A stretch of DNA of 7,110 nucleotides, from positions 1-7,110 of the forward strand of contig SMWN01000007.1 in the NCBI GenBank assembly GCA_004356415.1, written 5' to 3'. The notes under the pieces were generated by a model that worked only from the letters and a program-made list of their open reading frames with translations, had not been told where the DNA came from and searched no databases. Source of the stretch: Gammaproteobacteria bacterium (GTDB taxonomy: Bacteria > Pseudomonadota > Gammaproteobacteria > Eutrophobiales > Eutrophobiaceae). A program made the translations under genes and the position numbers. Shown piece by piece: positions 1-6,733 of this stretch. Position 1 is the stretch's first letter, and every line of letters starts with the position of its first letter.

Positions 1-1
1 A

Positions 2-523
2 TTAAGCACACTGGAAAATGCAATTCGCAAGCTTGATAAGGAAACAAGGACAAGGTTTAAGGAAACATTTGATAAGCTGAATACCAATTTAAAAGAGAGA
101 TTCCCCCAATTATTCGGTGGCGGGCACGCTTATCTTGAATTAACTGGGGAAGATCTGTTACAAACAGGCGTGACTATCATGGCCAGACCACCTGGGAAAC
201 GTAATAGTACGATTCACCTGTTATCTGGCGGTGAGAAGGCACTTACTGCGGTAGCGCTGGTATTTTCAATCTTCGACCTCAATCCGGCCCCATTCTGTAT
301 CCTGGATGAGGTAGATGCACCATTAGATGATGCTAATGTTGGGCGTTTTAGTGATATGGTGGTGAAAATGTCAGAAGATGTCCAGTTCATTATCATTACA
401 CATAATAAGATTACAATGGAAATTTCTCATCACTTGCTGGGAGTCACAATGAACGAGCCAGGCGTTTCCCGTCTAGTCTCTGTCGATGTTGATGAAGCTG
501 TTGAGATGGCAGCGATAGCCTGA
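2..523 (+). CDS. smc: Chromosome partition protein SMC, C-terminal part (5' truncated by window)
   Basis: The reading frame is open from the window edge, so this is the last 173 codons of a protein normally near 1,150-1,200 residues. SMC forms a coiled-coil ATPase dimer that organises and compacts the chromosome together with ScpA and ScpB. Visible residues 1-35 are the charged end of the returning coiled coil. Then come the ATPase head elements: the ABC signature LSGGEK at visible residues 74-79, Walker B with catalytic glutamate in FCILDE (98-103), the D-loop region VDAPLDD, and the switch histidine in IIITHNK (H134). The stretch FGGGHAYLELTGEDLL upstream of the signature is typical of gammaproteobacterial SMC. 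The gene ends with tandem stops TGA TGA. A GTG at 170 is an internal valine codon, not a start. The N-terminal Walker A half lies outside the window. zipA follows after 68 bases. Confidence 0.97.
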   Translation, partial: LSTLENAIRKLDKETRTRFKETFDKLNTNLKERFPQLFGGGHAYLELTGEDLLQTGVTIMARPPGKRNSTIHLLSGGEKALTAVALVFSIFDLNPAPFCILDEVDAPLDDANVGRFSDMVVKMSEDVQFIIITHNKITMEISHHLLGVTMNEPGVSRLVSVDVDEAVEMAAIA

Positions 524-555
524 TGAACTATGCTCATAGTATTATCTCAGGCTAT
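515..555 (+). other. Nested hairpin spanning the smc stop codon, smc-zipA gap
   Basis: ATAGCCTGA at 515-523 pairs perfectly with TCAGGCTAT at 547-555 (9 bp). Inside it ACTATG (527-532) pairs with CATAGT (535-540), leaving a 2-base loop, or 5 bp with a 4-base loop. The smc TGA lies in the outer 5' arm. No T-run follows (ACATTCAAAC), so a classic intrinsic terminator is unlikely. It could be an RNA-stability, processing or attenuation element between smc and zipA. The pairing is seen directly; the role is inferred. Confidence 0.5.
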
Positions 556-591
556 ACATTCAAACAGCGTCACAATATCAATTAAAACAAC

Positions 592-1311
592 ATGAATGAT
601 TTGCGTTTGATACTGCTCGGTATCGGATTATTTATCATTGCGATCATCTATCTTTGGGGAACCTTCTATCAAAAGTTGCAAGATCGTTCTCATTTGAGAA
701 AGCTCACAAGCTTCAAGAGGTCGTCCTCAGAAGTCATAAAGCCCATGCCAACGTATGATGACGATGATGAAGTAAGTACAGCAACTTTGGCAGAGTTGGA
801 TAAATTTTTGACGAACCAAAAATTGCCCGATATTGATGCCTCTGATTTCTCCCTGTCTGCAAAAGCAGCGGCGACAGATAAAGCAACTCAGCCAATCCCT
901 GATATTCAAATTATCACCTTTCTGATCAAGGCATCACCTGGAAAGGAATTTTCGGGCGTTAACATACTGAATGCAACAAAAACAGTTGGCTTTATGTTCG
1001 GTAATATGAATATTTTTCACCATCATGGCGTGGAAGGTCTGATGGCAGACCAACCTCTTTTCAGTCTGGCAAGCATGTATGAACCAGGCTGTTTCGAGTT
1101 AGAGCAGATGGAGACATATAAAACGAAGGGACTGGCTTTGTTTATGCAGCTACCTTCCCCGGTAGACAACGTCGCCACATTCGATTTAATGCAGGAAACA
1201 GTAATGAGGCTGACAGACATGCTTCAGGGAGAAATCTGGAGCTCGAAACAAAAACCGATTGATAAAAAAACATTACAGGCAATGCGAGATGTGGCTGCCG
1301 AATTCTCCTGA
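592..1311 (+). CDS. zipA: Cell division protein ZipA
   Basis: ZipA anchors FtsZ polymers to the inner membrane early in divisome assembly. The 239-residue product begins with the characteristic MNDLRLILLGIG stretch, and one hydrophobic helix at about residues 4-23 acts as the N-out membrane anchor. A short basic stretch (about 28-43) follows, then a polar linker with an acidic patch DDDDE at 56-60. The FtsZ-binding ZipA C-terminal domain covers about 104-237; its recognisable blocks are GFMFGNMNIFHHH (133-145), LFSLASMYEPGCF (156-168) and LALFMQLPSP (181-190). E. coli ZipA is about 328 residues, and the difference is almost all in the linker, which here is only about 80 residues without the usual long Pro/Gln-rich run. 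The ATG has no clear Shine-Dalgarno sequence but is fixed by the conserved N-terminal anchor. The gene sits between smc and ligA, an order common in this class, and is probably co-transcribed with ligA. Confidence 0.96.
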   Translation: MNDLRLILLGIGLFIIAIIYLWGTFYQKLQDRSHLRKLTSFKRSSSEVIKPMPTYDDDDEVSTATLAELDKFLTNQKLPDIDASDFSLSAKAAATDKATQPIPDIQIITFLIKASPGKEFSGVNILNATKTVGFMFGNMNIFHHHGVEGLMADQPLFSLASMYEPGCFELEQMETYKTKGLALFMQLPSPVDNVATFDLMQETVMRLTDMLQGEIWSSKQKPIDKKTLQAMRDVAAEFS

Positions 1312-1325
1312 TGTAATATCGTAGT

Positions 1326-3344
1326 ATGATTTCTCAAGCAAAGATTCATCGCGTTGAAGAATTACGCGAAAAGATCAGTCAAGCTAATATTGATTATTAT
1401 GTTCTAAATGAATCTGCTATCCCTGACGCAGAATACGATCGTATGATGCAAGAATTATTGTCTATCGAAAAAAAATATCCCAAATTAGTCACAAAAGATT
1501 CACCAACACAGCGTGTAGGTGCCAAACCACTCGATAGTTTTTCTGAAGTGAAACATGTTGTGCCAATGCTGTCTCTGAACAATGCTTTCGATGAAGATGA
1601 AATGACAGCCTTTGATCATCGTGTTCGGGAAATATTGGGGCAGAACCAGGTAGAATATGTTGGTGAGACAAAATTTGATGGCCTAGCAGTTAGTCTCCTG
1701 TATGAAGGCGGATTATTAACCCTGGCGGCAACACGGGGAGACGGCACGACAGGGGAGGATGTCACACAAAATGCCCGTACCATTCGGGGAATTCCGTTAC
1801 GCCTACAGGGCAAGACAACTCCAAAACGTATTGAAGTGCGTGGTGAAATATATATGACACATCAGGCCTTTGATAGACTCAACGAAAAACAAAAAGCAAA
1901 AGATGAAAAATTATTTGCCAATCCACGTAATGCCGCAGCGGGTAGCATGAGACAGCTGGACTCAAGGATTACCGCAGACAGGCAATTAAGTTTTTTCGCG
2001 TACAGTACAGAGCAGATTGAAGGAGATAATCTGAGTTCCAGGATCACAAGCCACGCAGAGATGCTGGCATGTTTAAAAACATTCGGGTTGCCGGTGTCAC
2101 CGGAGACCATCGTGCTGAAAGGTCTAAAAGCCTGCTTGTTGTACTATCACACCATAAGCAAGCGTCGAAGCAGCCTGGGTTACGATATAGATGGGGTTGT
2201 GTTTAAGGTCAATGATTTCAAGCAACAGGAAATCATGGGTTTCGTATCGCGTGCGCCACGTTGGTCGATAGCTTATAAATTTCCACCGGAAGAGGAACTG
2301 ACTCAGGTTCTGGATATTGAAGTTCAGGTAGGACGAACGGGCGCGCTGACACCTGTCGCCAGATTGGAGCCTGTCTTTGTGGGAGGGGTCACGGTAACCA
2401 GTGCAACCTTACACAATGAAGATGAAATCAAACGTAAGGATGTCAGGGTAGGGGATACCGTGATTGTACGACGTGCAGGTGATGTTATCCCTGAAGTCTT
2501 GAAGGTGGTGCTGGAAAGACGACCAGAAAACACCAGGGCATTCAAAATGCCTACAAAATGCCCAATATGTGATTCTGATATTGAAAGAGAGGAAGGCGAA
2601 GCCGTCATCCGCTGTAGCGGCGGGCTTTATTGTTCAGCACAACAGGTTCAGGCGATCATTCATTTTGCCTCAAGGCGCGCCATGAACATTGATGGTCTGG
2701 GAGATAAACTCATTGAGCAGTTAGTGGGAAAAGAATTAATACACAATGTTTCTGATCTATATGGTCTGCAACAGACGCAACTCGCTTGTTTGGAGCGTAT
2801 GGCTGAAAAATCCGCGAGCAATATTATTTCTGCATTAAATAACAGTAAAAAGACGACAATGGATAGATTTCTTTATGCCCTGGGTATACGTGAAGTGGGA
2901 GATGCTACGGCCAGGGCATTAGCCAAACATTTTGGGAGCCTGTCCGCAATCCAATCCGCAACCCAGGAGGCATTGGAAGGCGTTGCAGATGTTGGACCGA
3001 TAGTGGCAAAACATATTGTGACATTTTTTTCTCAAACTCATAACCAGGAAGTAATTAATAATTTATTAACAGCGGGGGTGCACTGGCCAGACGTTGAAAT
3101 CAAAACAGAGCAACCATTGCAAGGAAAGACCTTTGTTATCACTGGCACACTGGAAGGTATGAAACGCGAAGAAGTCAAACAGCGTTTGTTGGCACTTGGC
3201 GCAAAGGTCAGTGGCAGTGTTTCAAGGAAAACAGATTATGTCATTGCAGGCAGTGATCCGGGTAGTAAAGTCGAAAAAGCCCGTCAACTTGATGTGGAGA
3301 TTTTGGATGAAGTAGGTCTTTTATCTTTGATAAAATCAAACTAA
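1326..3344 (+). CDS. ligA: NAD(+)-dependent DNA ligase LigA
   Basis: LigA seals nicks in replication (Okazaki fragments) and repair, using NAD+ to adenylate its active-site lysine and releasing NMN. The 672 residues match the family length (E. coli 671). Domain Ia with the NMN-contacting DAEYD is at 34-38. The adenylation domain has its nucleophile in KFDG (K116) and the conserved ATRGDGTTGEDV at 135-146. ANPRNAAAGS is at 198-207 and DIDGVVFKVN at 287-296. The OB fold follows (about 320-400). The zinc finger uses C412, C415, C430 and C436, with the same spacing as E. coli. Helix-hairpin-helix repeats occupy about 445-585 (LYALGIREVGDATA at 516-529) and a BRCT domain about 595-672. All key residues are present, so it should be active. 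The start is 14 bases after the zipA stop, without an obvious ribosome-binding site, which suggests coupling to zipA. It converges with the DUF2237 gene 28 bases downstream. Confidence 0.98.
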   Translation: MISQAKIHRVEELREKISQANIDYYVLNESAIPDAEYDRMMQELLSIEKKYPKLVTKDSPTQRVGAKPLDSFSEVKHVVPMLSLNNAFDEDEMTAFDHRVREILGQNQVEYVGETKFDGLAVSLLYEGGLLTLAATRGDGTTGEDVTQNARTIRGIPLRLQGKTTPKRIEVRGEIYMTHQAFDRLNEKQKAKDEKLFANPRNAAAGSMRQLDSRITADRQLSFFAYSTEQIEGDNLSSRITSHAEMLACLKTFGLPVSPETIVLKGLKACLLYYHTISKRRSSLGYDIDGVVFKVNDFKQQEIMGFVSRAPRWSIAYKFPPEEELTQVLDIEVQVGRTGALTPVARLEPVFVGGVTVTSATLHNEDEIKRKDVRVGDTVIVRRAGDVIPEVLKVVLERRPENTRAFKMPTKCPICDSDIEREEGEAVIRCSGGLYCSAQQVQAIIHFASRRAMNIDGLGDKLIEQLVGKELIHNVSDLYGLQQTQLACLERMAEKSASNIISALNNSKKTTMDRFLYALGIREVGDATARALAKHFGSLSAIQSATQEALEGVADVGPIVAKHIVTFFSQTHNQEVINNLLTAGVHWPDVEIKTEQPLQGKTFVITGTLEGMKREEVKQRLLALGAKVSGSVSRKTDYVIAGSDPGSKVEKARQLDVEILDEVGLLSLIKSN

Positions 3345-3355
3345 CTGTTATTTGA
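3336..3355 (+). other. Small imperfect inverted repeat over the ligA stop codon
   Basis: TCAAA (3336-3340) and TTTGA (3351-3355) are complementary. Inside them TAA (3342-3344, the ligA stop) pairs with TTA (3348-3350), leaving C3341 bulged and a 3-base loop. The stem is AT-rich and no T-run follows. It lies just before the 28-base gap shared by two convergent genes, so it might weakly slow or protect 3' ends, but chance is at least as likely. No proper intrinsic terminator is visible here. Confidence 0.2.
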
Positions 3356-3372
3356 ATGAATTATATATTTAC

Positions 3373-3750
3373 CTAATTTAAATCAACCGCAAATTTTCTC
3401 AATATCTTTAATGGTATAATCTCTAGAGCACGTTGATGTGTCTTGGTTAGATGGACTCTGGGCGCCATGTCATCTTCATAGGCTTCTAACCATCTAGCTG
3501 CACATAAGCACCAGGTATTTCCTGGTTTTAATCCTTCAAATCCAAAATCGGGCATAGGTGTCGATAGATCATTCCCCTTGGAACGAGAGTATTCCAGAAA
3601 TTCTTTTGTTGTTTTTATGCAGACGGTATGCGATCCAAAATCTTCGTCACAGGTGTTACATTTACTATCTCGAAAGAAACCTGTGGCAGGATCTTCACCA
3701 CATGGGAGAAGTAGTTCGCCAAAGACATTGATTGATTCATCTATTTTCAT
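3373..3750 (-). CDS. DUF2237 family protein of unknown function
   Basis: A 125-residue soluble protein that I recognise as DUF2237 (COG3651 type); the family has no established biochemical role. Recognisable blocks are NVFGELLLPCGEDPATGFFRD (from residue 8), FGSHTVC (38-44), EFLEYSRSKGNDLSTP (50-65), FGFEGLKPGNTWCLCAARW (69-87) and a tail with HQRALEIIPL (105-114). Six cysteines (C17, C31, C34, C44, C81, C83) plus H41, H100 and H105 invite a metal-binding or redox reading, but that is inference. There is no signal peptide or membrane segment. The ATG is 15 bases after the stop of the diguanylate cyclase, in the same frame, separated from it by TAA TGA. No good Shine-Dalgarno sequence is seen, so translation may be coupled to the upstream gene. 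It converges on ligA. Confidence 0.9.
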   Translation of the reverse strand: MKIDESINVFGELLLPCGEDPATGFFRDSKCNTCDEDFGSHTVCIKTTKEFLEYSRSKGNDLSTPMPDFGFEGLKPGNTWCLCAARWLEAYEDDMAPRVHLTKTHQRALEIIPLKILRKFAVDLN

Positions 3751-3765
3751 TGGTTTACATACTCA

Positions 3766-4998
3766 TTATTCAGCTTCAACACGATTACGGCCTTTTTTCT
3801 TTGCTTTATACAAAGCATCGTCGGCCGATTTCATGATGTCCCGAGTTGAACTGTGTTTGGCCTGTTTTTCTGCCACACCGATACTGACAGTAACATTCAG
3901 TTTTTTTGTATTATCAGACTTTATGTTTTGACTGGGCTTGTCTTTAGGGCGTTGTTTGTTTCGGACTATAAAAGGTTTGGAAGCAATATTATTTCTCAGT
4001 GCCTCCAGGTACAAAGTTGCACTGTCGATGTCTTTTCCCGGAAAGACAATTGTGAATTCTTCGCCGCCATATCTAAAGGCTTTGCCCCCACCTTCAACAC
4101 GTTGTAGATGTGCTGCTAGCATCTTCAAGACTTCATCCCCGATATCGTGTCCATGATTGTCATTCAGTTTTTTAAAATGATCGACATCAACCATGGCCAG
4201 TGAGTAGGTCTTACCAAGTGATGCGAGTTGCTGCTTCAGTGCGCGTCGAGAAGGCAATTGGGTCAATTCATCTTTGTAAGCAAGATGATATGCGTTAATG
4301 ACGATAGCGCTGAGCAAAATTAATCCGGCAATAATAAAATAGACTGTCGCAAGTTGTGTATTGAGTACAAAATGTAATGCGATGACCACGGAGATAAGCG
4401 ACAGAATCCATGCACCGCGTAGTTGATTAGGGCGCAATAACCAATGTGCACATAAAACCGTGAGTGAAATGGCAATTATTAATTGTCCCGGTTGCTTGAT
4501 GATGGTTTTTATTGCCAATGGATGTTGGATTATGTCCATAGATAGGTAAGTAGAAAGTCCAAATTGATTGGTTTTGATCAGCCAAAAAGCACCTATCATC
4601 TGAGCAACGACAAATATGAGACGTTTTGTACCGTGCTGGTTGAGGATGCCACGTTCCTTCAGAAAATTAAAAATCAGAAAATTTAATGGGATTAAAATAC
4701 AAAGCAGATTAAAGAGGAGCTCTTTTTGAAATCCTGGCAGACCTTTGGCCCAGAAGAATTGGCTTAATGCGCCAAAAGAAGCAACAAGGACGATAATCAG
4801 ATTAAATTCACGGCTGTTGTAGAACAACCAGCACATCACAAGCCCAACGCCATAAACCACGTACGGGATCATGTGCAAATTGGCATCTAGCCATGGGTGT
4901 CCTTGAAATTCGAGCCAGCCAACGGTGGTGGCTATTGCTGGCAGTAATAATGCCAATAGCAAACAACACGCTGTGAGAAGACGTGATTTATTATTCAA
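3766..4998 (-). CDS. Membrane-bound diguanylate cyclase (GGDEF domain)
   Basis: This is predicted to make cyclic di-GMP from two GTP at the cytoplasmic membrane. Residues 1-240 contain about eight hydrophobic segments (near 8-25, 43-60, 66-82, 94-112, 126-141, 171-188, 196-213, 218-237), an integral-membrane input region that I cannot assign to a named sensor family. The GGDEF domain covers about 241-410: DELTQLPSRR (243-252), metal- and GTP-contacting D271 in DVDHFKKLND, N279, D288, the signature GGEEF (311-315) and VSIGVAE (371-377). Catalytic positions are intact, so activity is likely. The inhibitory RxxD site, expected at 9 to 6 residues before GGEEF, is absent (E302 and G305 there). A Lys/Gln/Asn-rich insertion (about 345-366) sits before the VSIGVAE strand. 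The start is TTG at 4998: an in-frame TAA lies 18 bases upstream with no other start codon between, and the next methionine (residue 43) would remove the first membrane segment. A GAG at 5008-5006 gives a modest ribosome-binding site 7 bases before it. Confidence 0.93.
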   Translation of the reverse strand: MNNKSRLLTACCLLLALLLPAIATTVGWLEFQGHPWLDANLHMIPYVVYGVGLVMCWLFYNSREFNLIIVLVASFGALSQFFWAKGLPGFQKELLFNLLCILIPLNFLIFNFLKERGILNQHGTKRLIFVVAQMIGAFWLIKTNQFGLSTYLSMDIIQHPLAIKTIIKQPGQLIIAISLTVLCAHWLLRPNQLRGAWILSLISVVIALHFVLNTQLATVYFIIAGLILLSAIVINAYHLAYKDELTQLPSRRALKQQLASLGKTYSLAMVDVDHFKKLNDNHGHDIGDEVLKMLAAHLQRVEGGGKAFRYGGEEFTIVFPGKDIDSATLYLEALRNNIASKPFIVRNKQRPKDKPSQNIKSDNTKKLNVTVSIGVAEKQAKHSSTRDIMKSADDALYKAKKKGRNRVEAE

Positions 4999-5013
4999 GC
5001 TAACACTCGCACA

Positions 5014-5057
5014 AAGTTATAATAAACATTAATTATATAGTATAACTTATTGTTTAT
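5014..5057. repeat. Two interleaved inverted repeats in the AT-rich gap upstream of the cyclase gene
   Basis: AAGTTATA (5014-5021) is complementary to TATAACTT (5041-5048), and ATAAACA (5022-5028) to TGTTTAT (5051-5057). The arms alternate (A, B, A', B'), a layout that could give competing or pseudoknot-like RNA pairings, or two overlapping protein sites. The region is almost pure A/T, so such matches arise easily by chance. They straddle the putative promoter of the cyclase gene. Confidence 0.3.
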
Positions 5058-5060
5058 AAA
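5032..5060 (-). promoter_or_regulatory. Putative sigma-70 promoter for the cyclase-DUF2237 pair
   Basis: On the minus strand, a perfect -10 TATAAT (5037-5032) lies 17 bases downstream of TTTATA (5060-5055), which matches 4 of 6 bases of the -35 consensus. The expected start point near 5025 would give a leader of roughly 27 bases to the TTG start. The AT-rich context offers other weak -10 candidates nearby (TATACT, TATTAT), so the exact promoter is uncertain. It suggests the pair can be transcribed independently of nadB. Confidence 0.4.
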
Positions 5061-5097
5061 AGTATAATATGTGTTACTTGTTGAAATGAGTCAGGTT

Positions 5098-6732
5098 TTA
5101 GGCAGCGAAGTCTTTTTGGCGTTCGTGCGTGGGGACAAGGATCGTATTCTGGGGTGGTTTGCTGTGATCAGGTTCAGGATAATCAAGCGAATAATGAAGT
5201 CCTCGGCTTTCCTTGCGTTGTAATGCAGACTGAATAATTAAATCCGCCACGGTGACCAGATTACGTAGTTCGATGAGGTCATTGGTGACACGAAAATTGC
5301 CGTAATATTCCATGATTTCTTTTTGCAGAAGACTCACGCGACTTTGAGCCCTGTGTAGCCGCTTAGTTGTCCTGACAATGCCCACGTAATCCCACATAAA
5401 GCGTCGGAGCTCGTCCCAATTATGTGATACCACCACTTCTTCATCAGAATTTGTGACCTGGCTTTCGTCCCACTCAGGGACTTCCGGGGACATGCTTACC
5501 ACTGATAATCTGGCCTTTATATCCTGGAAGGCAGAATGAGCGAAGACCACACATTCAAGCAGCGAATTACTGGCCATGCGATTTGCACCGTGTAGGCCAG
5601 AATTTGTGACCTCACCAATCGCATATAAGCCCGAGATATCTGTTCTACCATGTTTATCGATCATGACACCACCGCAGGTATAGTGTGCAGCGGGGACAAC
5701 AGGAACAGCTTGTTTGGCTAAATCGAAGCCAAAACATAAACATTTTTGATAGATGTTGGGAAAGTGAGTAATGATGAAATCTTTTGATCGATGACTGATA
5801 TCCAGATATACGCATTCACCGCCTAGCCTTTTCATCTCATGGTCAATGGCACGTGCAACGATATCTCTTGGTGCGAGCTCAGCCCGTTGGTCAAAACGAT
5901 GCATAAAGGGTTCACCATTTGAGAGTAATAATCTGGCACCTTCCCCGCGTAATGCCTCCGAAATAAGAAAGGATTTTGCATCCGGGTGATACAGGCAGGT
6001 CGGATGAAACTGAATAAATTCCATATTGGCAATCCTGCAGCCTGCACGCCAGGCCATGGCGATGCCGTCACCGGTGCATATATCAGGGTTACTTGTGTAG
6101 AGGTAAACTTTACCAACACCACCTGTCGCCAGAATCACAAAGCGGGCCTTGAATACTTCTACTGATAATTTTTCTTCGTTATAGACATACGCGCCCAGGC
6201 ACCTGTTGATATGTGTCGACTGAGCAGATTTGTCACTGGTGATCAGGTCAATGGCAGTTCGATATTCGAACAACTCGATGTTTGAATGTGCGCGAACTTT
6301 GTTTTCCAGAGTCGTTTCGATAGCACGTCCTGTGGAATCCAGGGCATGGATGATCCTATGATGCGTATGGCCGCCTTCCTTGTGCAGGTGGAAGTCCATG
6401 CTGCCATCAGCATCGGCAGTCCTGGTAAAATTTACGCCTAGATCTGTCAGCCATTGAATACTTTCACGTCCATGTTCTACGACAAAGCGGACTATCCTCT
6501 CATCACAAAGCCCCGCACCTGTTTGTAAAGTATCCTGGACATGTGAATCGATTGAATCACACGTGTCGAGGACAGCCGAAACACCGCCTTGCGCATAAAA
6601 AGTAGCACCTTCTGTCAATTCACTTTTAGACAAAACGGCGACGTTTGCATGATCTGCCAATTGCAGCGCGAGACTTAGACCGGAAGCCCCACTGCCTATA
6701 ATCAGTACATCATGTTGGTATTGGTGTGTCAT
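5098..6732 (-). CDS. nadB: L-aspartate oxidase NadB
   Basis: NadB is a cytoplasmic FAD flavoprotein that oxidises L-aspartate to iminoaspartate, the first step of de novo NAD synthesis; NadA (not in the window) then condenses it with dihydroxyacetone phosphate. The product has 544 residues (E. coli 540). An N-terminal Rossmann dinucleotide motif GSGASG is at 13-18, the flavin-domain stretch TFYAQGG at 44-50 and ATGG at 202-205. Active-site residues correspond to those of E. coli NadB: E119, H243, S258/E259 (T/E in E. coli), R289, H350 and R385. The C-terminal helical domain (about 430-520) contains HNWDELRRFMWDYVGIVRTTKRL and RKESRGLH. Similarity is high from end to end, so function is secure. 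The ATG is chosen by alignment of DVLIIGSG near the N-terminus. nadB is divergent from rpoE, an arrangement conserved in E. coli and many relatives, and is followed in the same direction by the cyclase gene after 99 bases. Confidence 0.98.
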   Translation of the reverse strand: MTHQYQHDVLIIGSGASGLSLALQLADHANVAVLSKSELTEGATFYAQGGVSAVLDTCDSIDSHVQDTLQTGAGLCDERIVRFVVEHGRESIQWLTDLGVNFTRTADADGSMDFHLHKEGGHTHHRIIHALDSTGRAIETTLENKVRAHSNIELFEYRTAIDLITSDKSAQSTHINRCLGAYVYNEEKLSVEVFKARFVILATGGVGKVYLYTSNPDICTGDGIAMAWRAGCRIANMEFIQFHPTCLYHPDAKSFLISEALRGEGARLLLSNGEPFMHRFDQRAELAPRDIVARAIDHEMKRLGGECVYLDISHRSKDFIITHFPNIYQKCLCFGFDLAKQAVPVVPAAHYTCGGVMIDKHGRTDISGLYAIGEVTNSGLHGANRMASNSLLECVVFAHSAFQDIKARLSVVSMSPEVPEWDESQVTNSDEEVVVSHNWDELRRFMWDYVGIVRTTKRLHRAQSRVSLLQKEIMEYYGNFRVTNDLIELRNLVTVADLIIQSALQRKESRGLHYSLDYPEPDHSKPPQNTILVPTHERQKDFAA

Positions 6733-6733
6733 G

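Noticed and set aside
170..523. A separate 117-residue gene starting at GTG 170
   Set aside because: The frame is open upstream to the window edge and the upstream residues continue the SMC sequence, so GTG 170 is an internal codon.
2609..2620. GC-rich hairpin (CCGC-TGTA-GCGG) followed by a T-containing stretch, resembling a terminator
   Set aside because: It lies inside the ligA zinc-finger coding region, has only 4 bp of stem and no true T-run; the codons explain it.
3578..4156. Plus-strand reading frames opposite the DUF2237 and cyclase genes
   Set aside because: They overlap well-recognised minus-strand genes, have no family resemblance and are antisense shadows.
5023..5056. TAAACA and TGTTTA halves resembling an E. 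coli NadR operator near nadB
   Set aside because: The halves are in the reverse order, 22 bases apart instead of 6, and lie downstream of nadB rather than in its promoter.
1326..6732. A functional NAD circuit linking ligA (consumer) and nadB (producer)
   Set aside because: The genes are on opposite strands, separated by two unrelated genes, with no shared regulatory site; proximity alone is not evidence.
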